This document shows positions 1 to 8,298 of a stretch of 40,854 nucleotides of DNA, in pieces. Within the stretch, counting starts at the first letter, position 1. Each line of letters begins with the position of its first letter. Source of the DNA: Candidatus Loosdrechtia aerotolerans (GTDB lineage Bacteria > Planctomycetota > Brocadiia > Brocadiales > Brocadiaceae); contig SOER01000029.1 of assembly GCA_021646405.1 (NCBI GenBank), positions 1-40,854 on the forward strand, read 5' to 3'. A program made the position numbers and the translations under genes. Under the pieces are notes generated by a model that made no database searches, had not been told where the DNA came from, and saw nothing but the letters and a program-made list of their open reading frames with translations.

Positions 1-624
1 GTTGATATTTTTCATGTAATCAGGGAACGGATCAGAACAAATAAAGGCCGCATAAGAAAGATGGGCGCTGATTACCTTGCGTATTGCCTGCTCGATGCAA
101 TAGTTGACAACTACTTCATCATCATGGAAACACTGGGAGAAAAGATAGAATCATTGGAGGATGAATTAGTCAGTAATCCGACCCCCAGGGTTTTACATGC
201 CATCTATAATCTGAAAAGGAACATGATATTATTACGCAGGTCAGTATGGCCATTGCGGGAGTTAATCGGTGGTTTGGAGAGGGGAGAATCTTCACTGATT
301 CAGGAATCTACCAGAATTTACCTGAAGGATATTTATGACCACACAATTCACATAATTGATACCCTGGAAACCTTTCGGGAAATGGTTGCTGGAATGCTTG
401 AAATCTATCTTTCGAGCATCAGTAACAGATTGAATGCCGTCATAAAGGTGCTTACCATGATTGCCACAATCTTTATGCCACTCACCTTCATCGCTGGCAT
501 CTATGGAATGAATTTTAAACACATGCCGGGGCTTGAATGGCGCTGGGGGTATCCGCTGATTTTACTCGTCATGTCCACTATAGGCATTACCATGGTGTAT
601 TACTTCAAGAAGAAAAAATGGTAA
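1..624 (+). CDS. corA: CorA-family Mg2+/Co2+ transporter, C-terminal part (5' end outside window)
   Basis: The reading frame is open from base 1, so the gene starts upstream; about 207 residues are visible. They contain the long helical stalk of CorA proteins followed by two hydrophobic segments near the C-terminus. The signature Gly-Met-Asn (YGMNF) sits at the end of the first membrane helix and is followed by a short acidic/aromatic loop and the second helix, ending in a lysine-rich tail (FKKKKW). CorA forms a homopentameric inner-membrane channel for Mg2+ with the GMN loop as selectivity filter. An ATG at 61 is internal to the stalk and is not the start. A GGTTCAA palindrome begins 22 bp after the stop codon. 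Confidence 0.93.
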   Translation, partial: VDIFHVIRERIRTNKGRIRKMGADYLAYCLLDAIVDNYFIIMETLGEKIESLEDELVSNPTPRVLHAIYNLKRNMILLRRSVWPLRELIGGLERGESSLIQESTRIYLKDIYDHTIHIIDTLETFREMVAGMLEIYLSSISNRLNAVIKVLTMIATIFMPLTFIAGIYGMNFKHMPGLEWRWGYPLILLVMSTIGITMVYYFKKKKW

Positions 625-645
625 CAAATATTTGCATCTTTCGCT

Positions 646-669
646 GGTTCAATCGTGGACGATTGAACC
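646..669. repeat. GGTTCAA-type short palindrome, copy 1
   Basis: An 11-bp perfect stem (GGTTCAATCGT and its complement) with a 2-nt loop lies just after the corA stop codon. It belongs to the same family as the palindromes at 731, 1011, 14586, 23581 and 39748. There is no T-tract, so it looks like a REP-type element more than a classical intrinsic terminator. Confidence 0.75.
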
Positions 670-730
670 GCAACGTTTGGCATTTTTCAAGATTTGGTGC
701 TCGTCCAAAACGTTATGGTACGGTGCAAAA

Positions 731-763
731 CTGCTGGTTCAAACTGCAAGTTTGAACCAGCAG
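731..763. repeat. GGTTCAA-type short palindrome, copy 2
   Basis: Fifteen-bp perfect stem (CTGCTGGTTCAAACT) with loop GCA. It lies 16 bp beyond the stop codon of the minus-strand zinc-ribbon gene and may serve as its 3' hairpin. Confidence 0.8.
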
Positions 764-779
764 TCGGTATTTCCCATCT

Positions 780-968
780 TTATACCTCAACCGTCCAATC
801 AGGATCGTATCTGGCATGGCAGCGCGGACAGATGAGGATGATCTTGCAGGTTTCTTCTGTTGTCCGCACAAATGACGTGTGGAAACCGTCATCATACCCG
901 CAATTGGGACAAATATGGAGTTCATGTTCTATCTTTATGGCTACAGGTTTTGGTGTCGTATTATTCAA
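780..968 (-). CDS. small zinc-ribbon protein
   Basis: A 62-residue protein with two Cys pairs, CPNC near residue 20 and CPRC near residue 48, spaced as in a rubredoxin-like zinc ribbon that would bind one Zn2+. The rest is hydrophilic, with no signal peptide. The start is a TTG, chosen because a strong Shine-Dalgarno (GGAGG) lies 7 bases upstream; there is no in-frame ATG. It lies between corA and the M16 peptidase and is bracketed by two palindromes. No specific function can be assigned; such mini zinc ribbons are often nucleic-acid or protein-interaction modules. Confidence 0.7.
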   Translation of the reverse strand: MNNTTPKPVAIKIEHELHICPNCGYDDGFHTSFVRTTEETCKIILICPRCHARYDPDWTVEV

Positions 969-1010
969 AACACTCCTCCTTCTTTATTGAAACCGCCGTG
1001 TGGGCATTGC

Positions 1011-1041
1011 TGCTGGTTCAATCTACAAGATTGAACCAGCA
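1011..1041. repeat. GGTTCAA-type short palindrome, copy 3
   Basis: Fourteen-bp perfect stem (TGCTGGTTCAATCT) with loop ACA. It starts 7 bp after the stop codon of the minus-strand M16 peptidase gene, again at a gene's 3' end. Confidence 0.8.
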
Positions 1042-1048
1042 CAATCAC

Positions 1049-3757
1049 TTATTCCACAATCACGATTAAATAGTTGTCATTCTGGAAGACTTGTCTGGCC
1101 AGGCGTTCCACATCCTGTACAGTAACCTTTTTTAGCTTCTCTGCATCCTGATCGTCTGCCTCTGGTCCTTTGCCGTCAAACACCTCCATGCTTATGTAAT
1201 ATGCCTGGCTTACCCGGTCCAGCCTGCGCATGCCACGTCTTCCCAAAATGGCATTTATGGTTTTTTGGACTTCCTGTTCTTCGATCTTTGCTTCACGCAT
1301 GGAGTGAATCTCATTGCAAATACCGTTGATGGCCCGTTCTATGTTTTCCGGCCGTGTACCCATCGATATACGATACCACTGAACACCATCGAATTTATGA
1401 AAGGAAACGCCAATACTGTAAGCGAGACCTTGCTTTTCACGCAGATTAAAAGCGAGCCTGTCACTAAAGATGGTTTCCATTACATAGAGCGCCGGTTGAT
1501 CTTCCTCGCTCACATCACAGACATTTGCCACAGAGATAGACGACTGCTGTTTCCCCATCTTTTCACGTATCGTAGTACCAAGGGCCTGAAACTGCGGCGT
1601 AAATGCTGGGGGATGCCATCCTGCCTCACCCCAAACACCCCCAAAACATTGTCTGATCAATGATAGTGCCTTTTCGATCGGTATATTACCAGAGATAACC
1701 AGCATCAGGTTCGCAGGGTTGTAAAACTTACGGTGGAAGTCCTGTATATCTTTTAATTGAATCCGTTCTAGTTGTTTAACATCCCCAAACAGCCGTCCAA
1801 AACCGGGGTTTTCTTTAAACAGGTTATCATAAAAGATTCGCTCTGCTACCTTTGGTGTACTCATCTTAGCATTAGCCGATAGCGTTATAACCTCTTTCTT
1901 CGCTTCAGCAAGGGTTTTTTCAGTAAGGTTTGGCTGCAATATCATTTCCGAAAGCAGATTCAATCCCTTCTCAAAAAAGGCATCTATTATCTTTAACCGG
2001 ATGTAAGCAAAACGGGGGGTATGGTAATAGTCATCGAAAGGAACGGATGGGTCATCGCAAAGTTTTATTTCAGCACCAATGGACTCAAATGCCTGATACA
2101 GCGTATTGTCCGGGTGTTCTGTAGTTCCGCCATCGAGGAGCATGCGCTGTAAGATTTCCGTCATACCCCACTTCTCTTTACCTTCGCTCAGGCTACGATC
2201 TTTTGCCAGAAGATGTATACCAGCGACCCGGCTGTCCCGGTTTTCTTTCACAACAACTGTCAGGCCATTTTTCAACGTTTCCATTTTATATTGATTGACC
2301 GATTGAGTCGAAACATCTTCGGTTGTTTTCTCAACCGGAGGGGTCATCAATGTAACCACAGGCACCTGGGTACTCACGTATTTTTCAGCTGTCTTTTGAA
2401 TAGCCTGCGGTGTTACCTTCATTAAACCATCCATGTAATTGCGAAGAAGGGCATAGCCGCCAGCGGCCAGATAACCTGATTTCATCATACCGTAGTAGTG
2501 TAAACTTTCCTGCAAATAAAGTTCGTGCGTTGCCCTCGCAATCAGCGTTGATTTCACTTCATTTTCTGGAACGGTTTTTTTTGCCATGCCTTGCACCGCC
2601 TGCATAATCAATTCTACCACACGCCCTGCATCAGCATTCATGGGAAGTTCGGCAGATATCTGTAACGTTGAAAAATCACGGTTGAAATCTATGCTGGTAT
2701 CAATTGTTTCAACCATATTTTTATATTGCTCTTGTTTAAATAATGCTTTCAGAACGGCATTCTCCCTGCCACCGAGAAATTCAGAGAGCAATACCAGCGC
2801 TTGAAAATCATCAGAAACTGGCGGTGGCAAGAGATAACCCATATTCAGATACTGACGATCCTTTGGAAATTTGCCCATACCATTTGCCTTGCTAATGCGT
2901 AATTTTTGTGGTGGATTAAGGGTTATGGTTTTGTGCTCTGGTATAGGACCCGCTGGATATAGGCCATATTTTTCTTTAACCAATTTCACCATCTCCGGGG
3001 TTGAAAAATCACCAATTACCATTAAGGTCATGTTATTGGGTACATACCACGTCCGGTAATATTCCCATACGCTTTCCCGTTTGAGATGTGTAATGGTGGA
3101 AACTGTCCCAAGTACCGGGCGTTCGTATGGTGTGCCTGCAAAAAGAGTCCTCTGAAAATGGTTGTTGACCTGATATTCAGGCCGGTCTGCGCTTTTGCCT
3201 ATTTCTTCTATAACGATGCCGCGTTCCTTTTCGAACTTTTCTTCGGGCAGGGTGGAATTGAAGAGCATATCCGCCTGGATATCCATCCCCTGAGCGATAT
3301 ACTCCTTCGGCATAAGGACCATGTAGTTGGTGTAATCCTGACCGGTATGGGCGTTGTTATAGCCACCGTAAAAATCCATTTCGTCGTAAATCTGTTTCTG
3401 CGTGCGTGTCTTTGTGCCGTTAAATAACAAATGTTCCAAAAAATGGGCAGATCCATTGCTGGCCTCATCTTCATTCCGACTGCCGGTCTTAACAATAGTT
3501 ACTGCTGCGATCATGGGACTGGCATGGTTTTCCACGAGGATCACTTCCATGCCATTATCCAGGTAAAATACCGAGGCTTGTTGTGTTTCTTTGAATAAAG
3601 ATGCTATTTGGTTGTTTTGATCTTCTCCATAACCCAGATGGCATGCCATCAAGATGGATACTACCATGATCGCAATGAGATTCCTTATGCCTTTTTGCGC
3701 ATTCCACTGAAAATACCGGATTTTCAACTGATACCAGAGTCTAGGAATAAATGACAT
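1049..3757 (-). CDS. M16-family zinc metallopeptidase, two-half (pitrilysin/insulinase type)
   Basis: A 902-residue protein. A hydrophobic stretch at residues about 27-44 looks like a signal peptide or anchor, so it is probably periplasmic. The N-terminal half carries the inverted zinc motif HFLEH at residues 105-109, with the third ligand candidate in the IVIEE segment about 75 residues later, as expected for HXXEH-X74-76-E. The C-terminal half, from about residue 490, is a second M16 domain without the zinc motif but with the typical RxxxGLAYS segment. Such fused proteins degrade peptides within a clamshell chamber. The start is supported by GAGGAG 6 bases upstream. It is monocistronic, with a palindrome directly after the stop codon. 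Confidence 0.9.
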   Translation of the reverse strand: MSFIPRLWYQLKIRYFQWNAQKGIRNLIAIMVVSILMACHLGYGEDQNNQIASLFKETQQASVFYLDNGMEVILVENHASPMIAAVTIVKTGSRNEDEASNGSAHFLEHLLFNGTKTRTQKQIYDEMDFYGGYNNAHTGQDYTNYMVLMPKEYIAQGMDIQADMLFNSTLPEEKFEKERGIVIEEIGKSADRPEYQVNNHFQRTLFAGTPYERPVLGTVSTITHLKRESVWEYYRTWYVPNNMTLMVIGDFSTPEMVKLVKEKYGLYPAGPIPEHKTITLNPPQKLRISKANGMGKFPKDRQYLNMGYLLPPPVSDDFQALVLLSEFLGGRENAVLKALFKQEQYKNMVETIDTSIDFNRDFSTLQISAELPMNADAGRVVELIMQAVQGMAKKTVPENEVKSTLIARATHELYLQESLHYYGMMKSGYLAAGGYALLRNYMDGLMKVTPQAIQKTAEKYVSTQVPVVTLMTPPVEKTTEDVSTQSVNQYKMETLKNGLTVVVKENRDSRVAGIHLLAKDRSLSEGKEKWGMTEILQRMLLDGGTTEHPDNTLYQAFESIGAEIKLCDDPSVPFDDYYHTPRFAYIRLKIIDAFFEKGLNLLSEMILQPNLTEKTLAEAKKEVITLSANAKMSTPKVAERIFYDNLFKENPGFGRLFGDVKQLERIQLKDIQDFHRKFYNPANLMLVISGNIPIEKALSLIRQCFGGVWGEAGWHPPAFTPQFQALGTTIREKMGKQQSSISVANVCDVSEEDQPALYVMETIFSDRLAFNLREKQGLAYSIGVSFHKFDGVQWYRISMGTRPENIERAINGICNEIHSMREAKIEEQEVQKTINAILGRRGMRRLDRVSQAYYISMEVFDGKGPEADDQDAEKLKKVTVQDVERLARQVFQNDNYLIVIVE

Positions 3758-4124
3758 TGCACTCTCCTCATTTTTGTTGTGAATGTTTCTTTAAAATACA
3801 CCATTTTTCCAATCAACTATTTATCAAATAAAATATACTTATTGTACCAGCAACCTGACGAACTTCAAAAACTATCTATCGTATTATTTATCATATAAAA
3901 CTTTCTTTCATAGCAAGTATTTTACCTCCCCCTGCCTAAACAAACTTATGGATATCCAGGTATAAGACCACCGGAATTTTCACTCATACCATTCCACCCC
4001 CTTAATCCTCCGCCAGCAAGGGACATTGGCTCGCAACTCTCTGGCAATATTCATACCATTGTGAGTTACAAGCAGCCACAGACAAACATGGTTCGTTCAT
4101 GCACTCAAATCGCTTAACTTAGCA

Positions 4125-4216
4125 CCTAACCCGAATGAATCGGAAAAGACCGTAGTGGCAAGGCGCGCCTTGCCACTACAAAAAATATTTTTGCTGAAAA
4201 TGTCAAAATATTTTTT
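4125..4216. repeat. composite intergenic repeat, copy A, enclosing a 28-bp perfect palindrome
   Basis: The left arm (4125-4150, starting CCTAACCCGAATG) and right arm (4185-4216, containing TTTTTGCTGAAAATGTC) match 38705-38730 and 38799-38830 at about 24/26 and 30/32 bases. Between the arms sits a perfect palindrome at 4152-4179 (half-site GTAGTGGCAAGGCG), which recurs at 18238 and 26074. The other copy holds a different palindrome in this position. It lies in the long gap 3758-4632, which otherwise holds only the integrase remnant at 4315-4425 and the palindromes at 4427 and 4566. Confidence 0.75.
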
Positions 4217-4314
4217 GCAAGGTATTACGGGGTACGGGGGGAGAAACAAGGAATTTCGTAACAGTTTAGTTTCTTGAAAAAATTCCAATAAAGCGATGTT
4301 TTGCCGCGCTGTAT

Positions 4315-4425
4315 CGCACCATTCAGGAAATTCTTGGGTACAAAGACGTTAGTACAACGATGATCTACACCCATGTCTTGAATAAAGGAGGTCACGGTGT
4401 CCGAAGTCCCGTCAATGGGCTGTAG
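4315..4425 (+). pseudogene. C-terminal remnant of an integron-type tyrosine recombinase
   Basis: Translating from 4315 gives 36 residues beginning [20 protein letters not shown] and continuing through a VLNKGG segment to GVRSPVNGL and a stop codon. This matches the last part of integron integrases (IntI type): the helix before the active-site region, the TTxIYTH motif with the catalytic His/Tyr zone, and the usual GGxGVxSP tail. The catalytic tyrosine (in IYTH) is kept. Upstream of 4315 the frame no longer resembles the family, so the N-terminal nine tenths are gone. Recognised by eye from family knowledge. Confidence 0.75.
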
Positions 4426-4426
4426 T

Positions 4427-4453
4427 CCGGTTTATACAAATTGTATAAACCGG
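4427..4453. repeat. perfect palindrome directly after the integrase remnant
   Basis: Thirteen-bp arms (CCGGTTTATACAA) around a single base, beginning one base after the remnant's stop codon. A related shorter palindrome with the same TTATACA/TGTATAA core lies at 4566-4582. The pair may be leftovers of the recombination site or terminator of the lost integrase gene; this reading is inference. Confidence 0.6.
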
Positions 4454-4565
4454 AATGGACAATTTAGCAAAAAGGCGGAAAATGCTTAATTCGAAATAAG
4501 TTACAATACGTGATAAGAAGACACGGCAACTTCTTAAATATATTGAAACAGTCGTGTTTGCCGTT

Positions 4566-4582
4566 TTATACAGACTGTATAA
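4566..4582. repeat. second TTATACAG palindrome
   Basis: Perfect 8-bp arms (TTATACAG) around one base. It shares its core with the palindrome at 4427-4453 and lies 50 bp before the small zinc-binding protein gene. Confidence 0.5.
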
Positions 4583-4632
4583 TCATTGTTAGCAGCATCG
4601 AAGATAGACCAACTATTCATAAATGGAAAATC

Positions 4633-4995
4633 ATGGGACACTATTGTAGGATATGTGGAAGACGCCGATCAAATGAAAAATTTTCAGGGAAGGGTCATAA
4701 AACTCACGTGTGCAAAGAATGTGCTCGCATGCCAAAGGAAGAGCGTGAAGCCATCGAACAGGAAGACGAAATATTCGGATTCTTAACGCAGTCTCACATA
4801 TCGGCAAAAAATATTTCGAGACTCGAAGCTCTCGCAAAATCTAACAATGATACAATTGTGGCGCTTGCAACCATAGTACTTGAAGTCGGCAAAGTTACAC
4901 CATACAAAAGACAACGTCTGAAAATATTAGCGCAAAAAAGAAGAGACCTATTACGAAAGCTTGATGAAACAGGCTTGATTTTCGCTCACTATTGA
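4633..4995 (+). CDS. small Cys-rich (zinc-binding-like) hypothetical protein
   Basis: A 120-residue protein starting MGHYCRICGRRRSNEKFSGKG. It has two Cys pairs, CRIC near residue 5 and CKEC near residue 30, with several His, so it probably binds zinc. An acidic/helical C-terminal part has alternating charges. The frame is open upstream to 4510, but the conserved part begins at this Met and the upstream residues look random, so I chose 4633; no clear Shine-Dalgarno is visible. Proteins with this N-terminal pattern recur as small hypotheticals in diverse bacteria (from memory). It follows a decayed integrase, so a captured cassette is possible but unproven. Confidence 0.7.
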   Translation: MGHYCRICGRRRSNEKFSGKGHKTHVCKECARMPKEEREAIEQEDEIFGFLTQSHISAKNISRLEALAKSNNDTIVALATIVLEVGKVTPYKRQRLKILAQKRRDLLRKLDETGLIFAHY

Positions 4996-5151
4996 GAAAC
5001 GAGAAAACAAATAAGGAATACTTTCATTTCAAGTGCCTCTTTTTTTGACTTACCATGGGCCATGCACCCAGGAAGTTCTGGTACTTCAACAACCTAAATA
5101 TTGTCCGTTTTATCCCAATAAATAATCATTTCATAATTGTGATTCACTCAT
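4989..5151 (-). pseudogene. broken HicB-family antitoxin gene
   Basis: Reverse-strand translation from a GTG at 5147 reads NYEMIIYWDKTDNI, a stop codon, then VVEVPELPGCMAHGKSKKEA and a divergent tail. This is the start of the HicB antitoxin fold, including the hallmark VPELPGCxAxG segment. It is broken by an in-frame TAG where a sense codon is expected and is truncated after about 45 residues. An ATG at 5151 with GGAGA upstream is in a different frame, suggesting an additional one-base shift at the very start. No hicA toxin is visible upstream. The 3' end overlaps the convergent gene ending at 4995. Confidence 0.7.
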
Positions 5152-5176
5152 CGCTTCTCCATATATTAAATTTATA

Positions 5177-5226
5177 AGTTGAGTGCGCTTCGTACCATCG
5201 ACAAGCTCAGGACGGGCTTCACCCAA
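5177..5226. repeat. imperfect palindromic intergenic element
   Basis: Imperfect inverted repeat with outer arms GTTGAGTGCGCTTC and GGGCTTCACCCAAC. It lies in the gap 5152-5326, which holds no gene I can support. Confidence 0.45.
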
Positions 5227-5326
5227 CCTACAAAACTTATTGTTCAGTGTCTTCGATAAATATATCTCTACTCATCTTTCCCGAAATAAATCATTTTTGA
5301 CACATTTCATTGTTCATTTTTTGAGT

Positions 5327-5698
5327 CTAGCCCCGTATAAGTTTCTCCACTGCATCAGCCACAGCGCCGATGGTGAAGGGTCGCTGGAGTATTGCTGCCC
5401 ATTGAAAATCTCTAATCAACTTTTGATTCAACTCCGTTACGCCACCAAGAAGGATAATGGGGACACCGATGCGTACCATGGCTTCTAATTCATGTCGTAC
5501 TAAGATCAGATCGCAAAGCTCAAGTACGATCAAGTGAGGTTTTTTAATAAGCGGATAACGGAATGCTGCCAGCGCATGGGCGGGGTTTATATAGCCAACT
5601 GCCTCAAAGCCACGTTCGATCAGTTCGGCGCGTAAATTCGCACGCGGCCAGTGTTGGCTATCAATGATCCATATTACCGGTTTTGCTGGTTCAATCAA
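5327..5698 (-). CDS. degenerate receiver-domain protein (pseudo-receiver)
   Basis: A 123-residue protein with the alternating beta/alpha pattern of a response-regulator receiver: an N-terminal strand with an acidic residue (WIID, about residue 13), a central strand PHLIVLEL, the strand VPIILLGG, and a C-terminal RPF motif. The phospho-acceptor Asp expected at the end of the central strand is absent (Glu instead), and the usual Lys before Pro is Arg (LQRPF). It probably acts, if at all, as a phosphorylation-independent interaction module. The start is uncertain: the first possible codon is TTG at 5698 without a Shine-Dalgarno, inside a fragment of the GGTTCAA repeat (5685-5697). The natural N-terminus may have been altered by that repeat. 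Confidence 0.65.
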   Translation of the reverse strand: MIEPAKPVIWIIDSQHWPRANLRAELIERGFEAVGYINPAHALAAFRYPLIKKPHLIVLELCDLILVRHELEAMVRIGVPIILLGGVTELNQKLIRDFQWAAILQRPFTIGAVADAVEKLIRG

Positions 5699-5934
5699 GA
5701 ATATCTTAACAGGTCATTATAGTATTACATGGGAAAAAAACCTCTTTCCTTTATTCCCCATTTTCACGGGGACAAGTTTTCATGAGGCCAAGTTTCTGTG
5801 AGTTTTTACCTCTTCCCATCCCCTCCTTGCAAGGACAATGTCATTGAGTTAAAATACCATTTCTCCCTTTCAGGCCGAGCAATAAAATCCCTTAACACAA
5901 ATTTTGAGAAGATCGTTAAAGAATTGTTTTCTTT

Positions 5935-7119
5935 CTATTTTATGGGAACAATTTCAGCCCTTCTGTTCAGGGAGCGGCCCTCTTCGGTATCATTGGGAGC
6001 AATAGGCTTTTTATATCCAAAACCCACGGTAGAGACGCGCGATTCATGAATGCCTTTTCCGACCAAATAATTCTTTACCGCCTGGGCTCTTTTTTGTGAA
6101 AGGTCTATATTGTATTCCATTGAGCCGATATTGTCCGTATGTCCCTCTATTCTTATATGCATATCCGGATTTTTTTGCAAAACATCGACAATGTTGCTGA
6201 GATTCGAGTCAAATTCCTCTTTAATATCCCATTTCTTATAATCAAAAGTAACTCCTTTTACCACCCAGCACCCTCTGGAATCAACAATAGCCCCTTTCGG
6301 CGTATCCGGGCATTCATCGTCCTTATCGTAAACACCATCACCATCACTATCACTAACTTGTTTTGGTATAGCTGTCAAAAACACCTTTCTGACAAAATCT
6401 GCCATGTTGTCACTGGACGCAATTTCATCAGCAGTTACCGAAAAACCACATTGTACCTCTCGTGCAAGCTCTCTTAGTGCTTTTTCTCCCTCGGCAGTGT
6501 TCCCCACAAAAATAGTATAAAGGCATACCCTGTCTCCATACATCTCTTTTAAATCTTGTGCCTTCTCCAGAGGACTTCCGATTAACTGTTCACCGTCACT
6601 GACAAGTATTACTGCATTTTGACCTCCAGACGTCAGTAATAAATTCGTTGCATCTTTAATAGCATTACCAGCCGGGCTGCTACCCTCGGGAATCGTTATT
6701 CCGTTCAATTCGTTTTCAAAAAGATCCCGTGAGTGCTTCGTAAGTTCATAAACAATAAACGTCCTGTCCAACGGCTTAAAAAATCCATGTCCAAAGGTTA
6801 CAAGGGCACTGTTGATATCGATTTCAGGCAGGGTATTATTCATTCTCGTCAAAATATCTTTAGCAACGGTAAATTTGGGATGCCCATTATTAACGGCGCC
6901 GGCAAATGCATCTTCCATAGATGCTGATGCATCTAAAATAATTACAAAACTTTTAATTTTTGGTACATATTCCACATCTTGAAATTCTGCATCTAAATTT
7001 TGAGGAACGAAAGTTTCAAGGGGCCCGATAGGTTTCTTAAAAGACTTCAGCTGTGCACAACCTGTAAAAATGGTCATTGATGCCGTAAGAAACGATGCTA
7101 AAAGATATATTTTCCGCAT
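5935..7119 (-). CDS. outer-membrane lipoprotein with VWA and OmpA domains
   Basis: A 394-residue protein. The signal peptide ends in a lipobox (IFTGC, Cys20). Residues about 56-240 form a von Willebrand A domain with the MIDAS motif DASAS, a later Thr/Ser region (PEGSSPAGNAIKDA) and the strand VILVSDGEQ. Then comes a calcium-binding type-3 repeat (DSDGDGVYDKDDECPDTP). The C-terminal OmpA domain has the peptidoglycan-binding signature (GHTDNIG, then SQKRAQAVKNYL and NRRAEI). It should tether outer membrane to cell wall while the VWA part binds a partner in a metal-dependent way. AGAGGA lies 6 bases before the ATG. It appears monocistronic. Confidence 0.9.
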   Translation of the reverse strand: MRKIYLLASFLTASMTIFTGCAQLKSFKKPIGPLETFVPQNLDAEFQDVEYVPKIKSFVIILDASASMEDAFAGAVNNGHPKFTVAKDILTRMNNTLPEIDINSALVTFGHGFFKPLDRTFIVYELTKHSRDLFENELNGITIPEGSSPAGNAIKDATNLLLTSGGQNAVILVSDGEQLIGSPLEKAQDLKEMYGDRVCLYTIFVGNTAEGEKALRELAREVQCGFSVTADEIASSDNMADFVRKVFLTAIPKQVSDSDGDGVYDKDDECPDTPKGAIVDSRGCWVVKGVTFDYKKWDIKEEFDSNLSNIVDVLQKNPDMHIRIEGHTDNIGSMEYNIDLSQKRAQAVKNYLVGKGIHESRVSTVGFGYKKPIAPNDTEEGRSLNRRAEIVPIK

Positions 7120-7188
7120 AACGATTCCTCTATAAAAAATATTAGATGAGATAACAGGAAATCGCTTTCCCCATTGGGTGGATAGCCT

Positions 7189-7225
7189 AACAAAAATGAA
7201 GAAGATTGCAAGTTATTTTCATTCT
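7189..7225. repeat. imperfect direct repeat, left copy (flanks Fic module)
   Basis: This segment, with core GAAGATTGCAAG at 7201-7212, recurs at 8299-8334. The first 24 positions agree at 21 bases, followed by a shared TTTTCATTCT. The two copies bracket the Fic toxin/antitoxin pair. The remaining gap 7226-7378 shows no other feature. Confidence 0.6.
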
Positions 7226-7378
7226 TTTCAGTTACATTGATCGAAAAGATGAGTGAAAATAATTAAGAATGGTATGAAATTATAGAATTAAGGAGTGCCT
7301 TGATAGACGAGACTGACAGTATCCGGATCTATCTCTCTCAGCACCACAGAGGATAGGTTTTCGGATAAACGACTTTGG

Positions 7379-7981
7379 CTAGATCGCTTCTCCGAGCCGT
7401 CGGATCCATAATTTTTGAAGCGGATCGAGATTTCCCGCATCGCCGGCTCGCAGGGCTTCAAGATATTCATGACGCCGCTCAGGGTCCGTTGGTGCGGCTT
7501 CGACAGGAGGCAGGGCAAGCTTATAAAGAAGTGCGGCCAGCACCAGGCGACCAATGCGACCGTTGAAATCTTTGAAAGGGTGAATCCACTGAAATCGCCA
7601 GTCCACCCAAGCAAGAAACGCTGCTATCTCCGGCAGATTATCATCTTCCAAATGCCGCAACCGCTCGGCTAAATCGTCACAGAAAGACCGCACGAGAATC
7701 GGCACTTTATAATAAGCCGGTGGCTCCAGTGTTCCGACTTTCACATCCGTTGTGCGAAACCGGCCAGCCCATTCGGGGAAGAGGTGCCCGGCAAGTTCCC
7801 GGTGCCTCTGGCAGAGCCACTCGGGCGTGATGATGATCTCATGGGCTGGAGTTTGCAAAATCTGAGCAAGCATCCTGGCAAGCGAGACGGCAAGCCTTTC
7901 TGAGACTTCCGTATAGGTAAGCACGCCCTCAGCCGTGTCAAACGCACGGGTTGATCCTAACTGTCCTGATTCTTTGCCCAT
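7379..7981 (-). CDS. Fic-domain protein (AMPylase toxin)
   Basis: A 200-residue single-domain Fic protein. The catalytic loop HPFKDFNGRIGR lies at residues 134-145 and fits HPFx[D/E][G/A/F]NGRxxR, with catalytic His134 and phosphate-binding Arg. Fic enzymes transfer AMP (or other nucleotide parts) from ATP to hydroxyls of target proteins such as gyrase or topoisomerase IV. No inhibitory S/TxxxE motif lies inside this protein; it is in the small upstream protein, making this a class I arrangement. The start overlaps the antitoxin gene by 25 bp, so translation is probably coupled. The DNA of this pair is visibly more GC-rich than its neighbours, suggesting transfer. Confidence 0.88.
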   Translation of the reverse strand: MGKESGQLGSTRAFDTAEGVLTYTEVSERLAVSLARMLAQILQTPAHEIIITPEWLCQRHRELAGHLFPEWAGRFRTTDVKVGTLEPPAYYKVPILVRSFCDDLAERLRHLEDDNLPEIAAFLAWVDWRFQWIHPFKDFNGRIGRLVLAALLYKLALPPVEAAPTDPERRHEYLEALRAGDAGNLDPLQKLWIRRLGEAI

Positions 7982-8220
7982 TGGTCTAATTGATCTAACA
8001 GGATTTTAAGACGGGTCACCGTAATCGGTTCGCCTTCGAATGTCATTGATTGGGCCACTCGTTCCAGCATGACTTCCCGATGGGCAGCGACAACCGTGTC
8101 TGGTGTTTTGTGCTGAGCCCGCCATTGGCGAAACCTGGTTGCTAACGCATCAAGATCGATGGGCTCGCTACTATTTGCTGTCATAGCGTGTGTTCTTGCA
8201 TGGATCCGAGTTTCGGGCAA
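7957..8220 (-). CDS. Fic antitoxin, VbhA-like
   Basis: An 87-residue helical protein directly upstream of and overlapping the Fic gene. It carries the inhibitory motif [S/T]xxxE[G/N] as SMTFEG (Ser58, Glu62, Gly63), which in VbhA-type antitoxins inserts a Glu into the Fic active site and blocks ATP positioning. The start is a choice: TTG at 8220 has AGAGGA 6 bases upstream, while an ATG at 8184 (giving 75 residues) has no good ribosome site. I give the longer form but the ATG is possible. The helix after the motif ends in hydrophilic residues. The pair forms a compact toxin-antitoxin operon. Confidence 0.8.
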   Translation of the reverse strand: MPETRIHARTHAMTANSSEPIDLDALATRFRQWRAQHKTPDTVVAAHREVMLERVAQSMTFEGEPITVTRLKILLDQLDQWAKNQDS

Positions 8221-8298
8221 TCACTTTCCTCTACAGGAGAGACCAACGACATGGCGTTGATGATGGGAAATTACCTTTTTCACTCTGAGGCAATGTTA

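Noticed and set aside
3086-3427. Plus-strand 113-residue frame inside the M16 gene
   Set aside because: Antisense shadow of a well-supported peptidase.
7288-7378. In-frame minus-strand stretch (NLSSVVLREIDPDTVSLVYQGTP) directly after the Fic gene
   Set aside because: Protein-like but only about 30 residues, with no recognisable family; the longer frame containing it is a shadow of fic.
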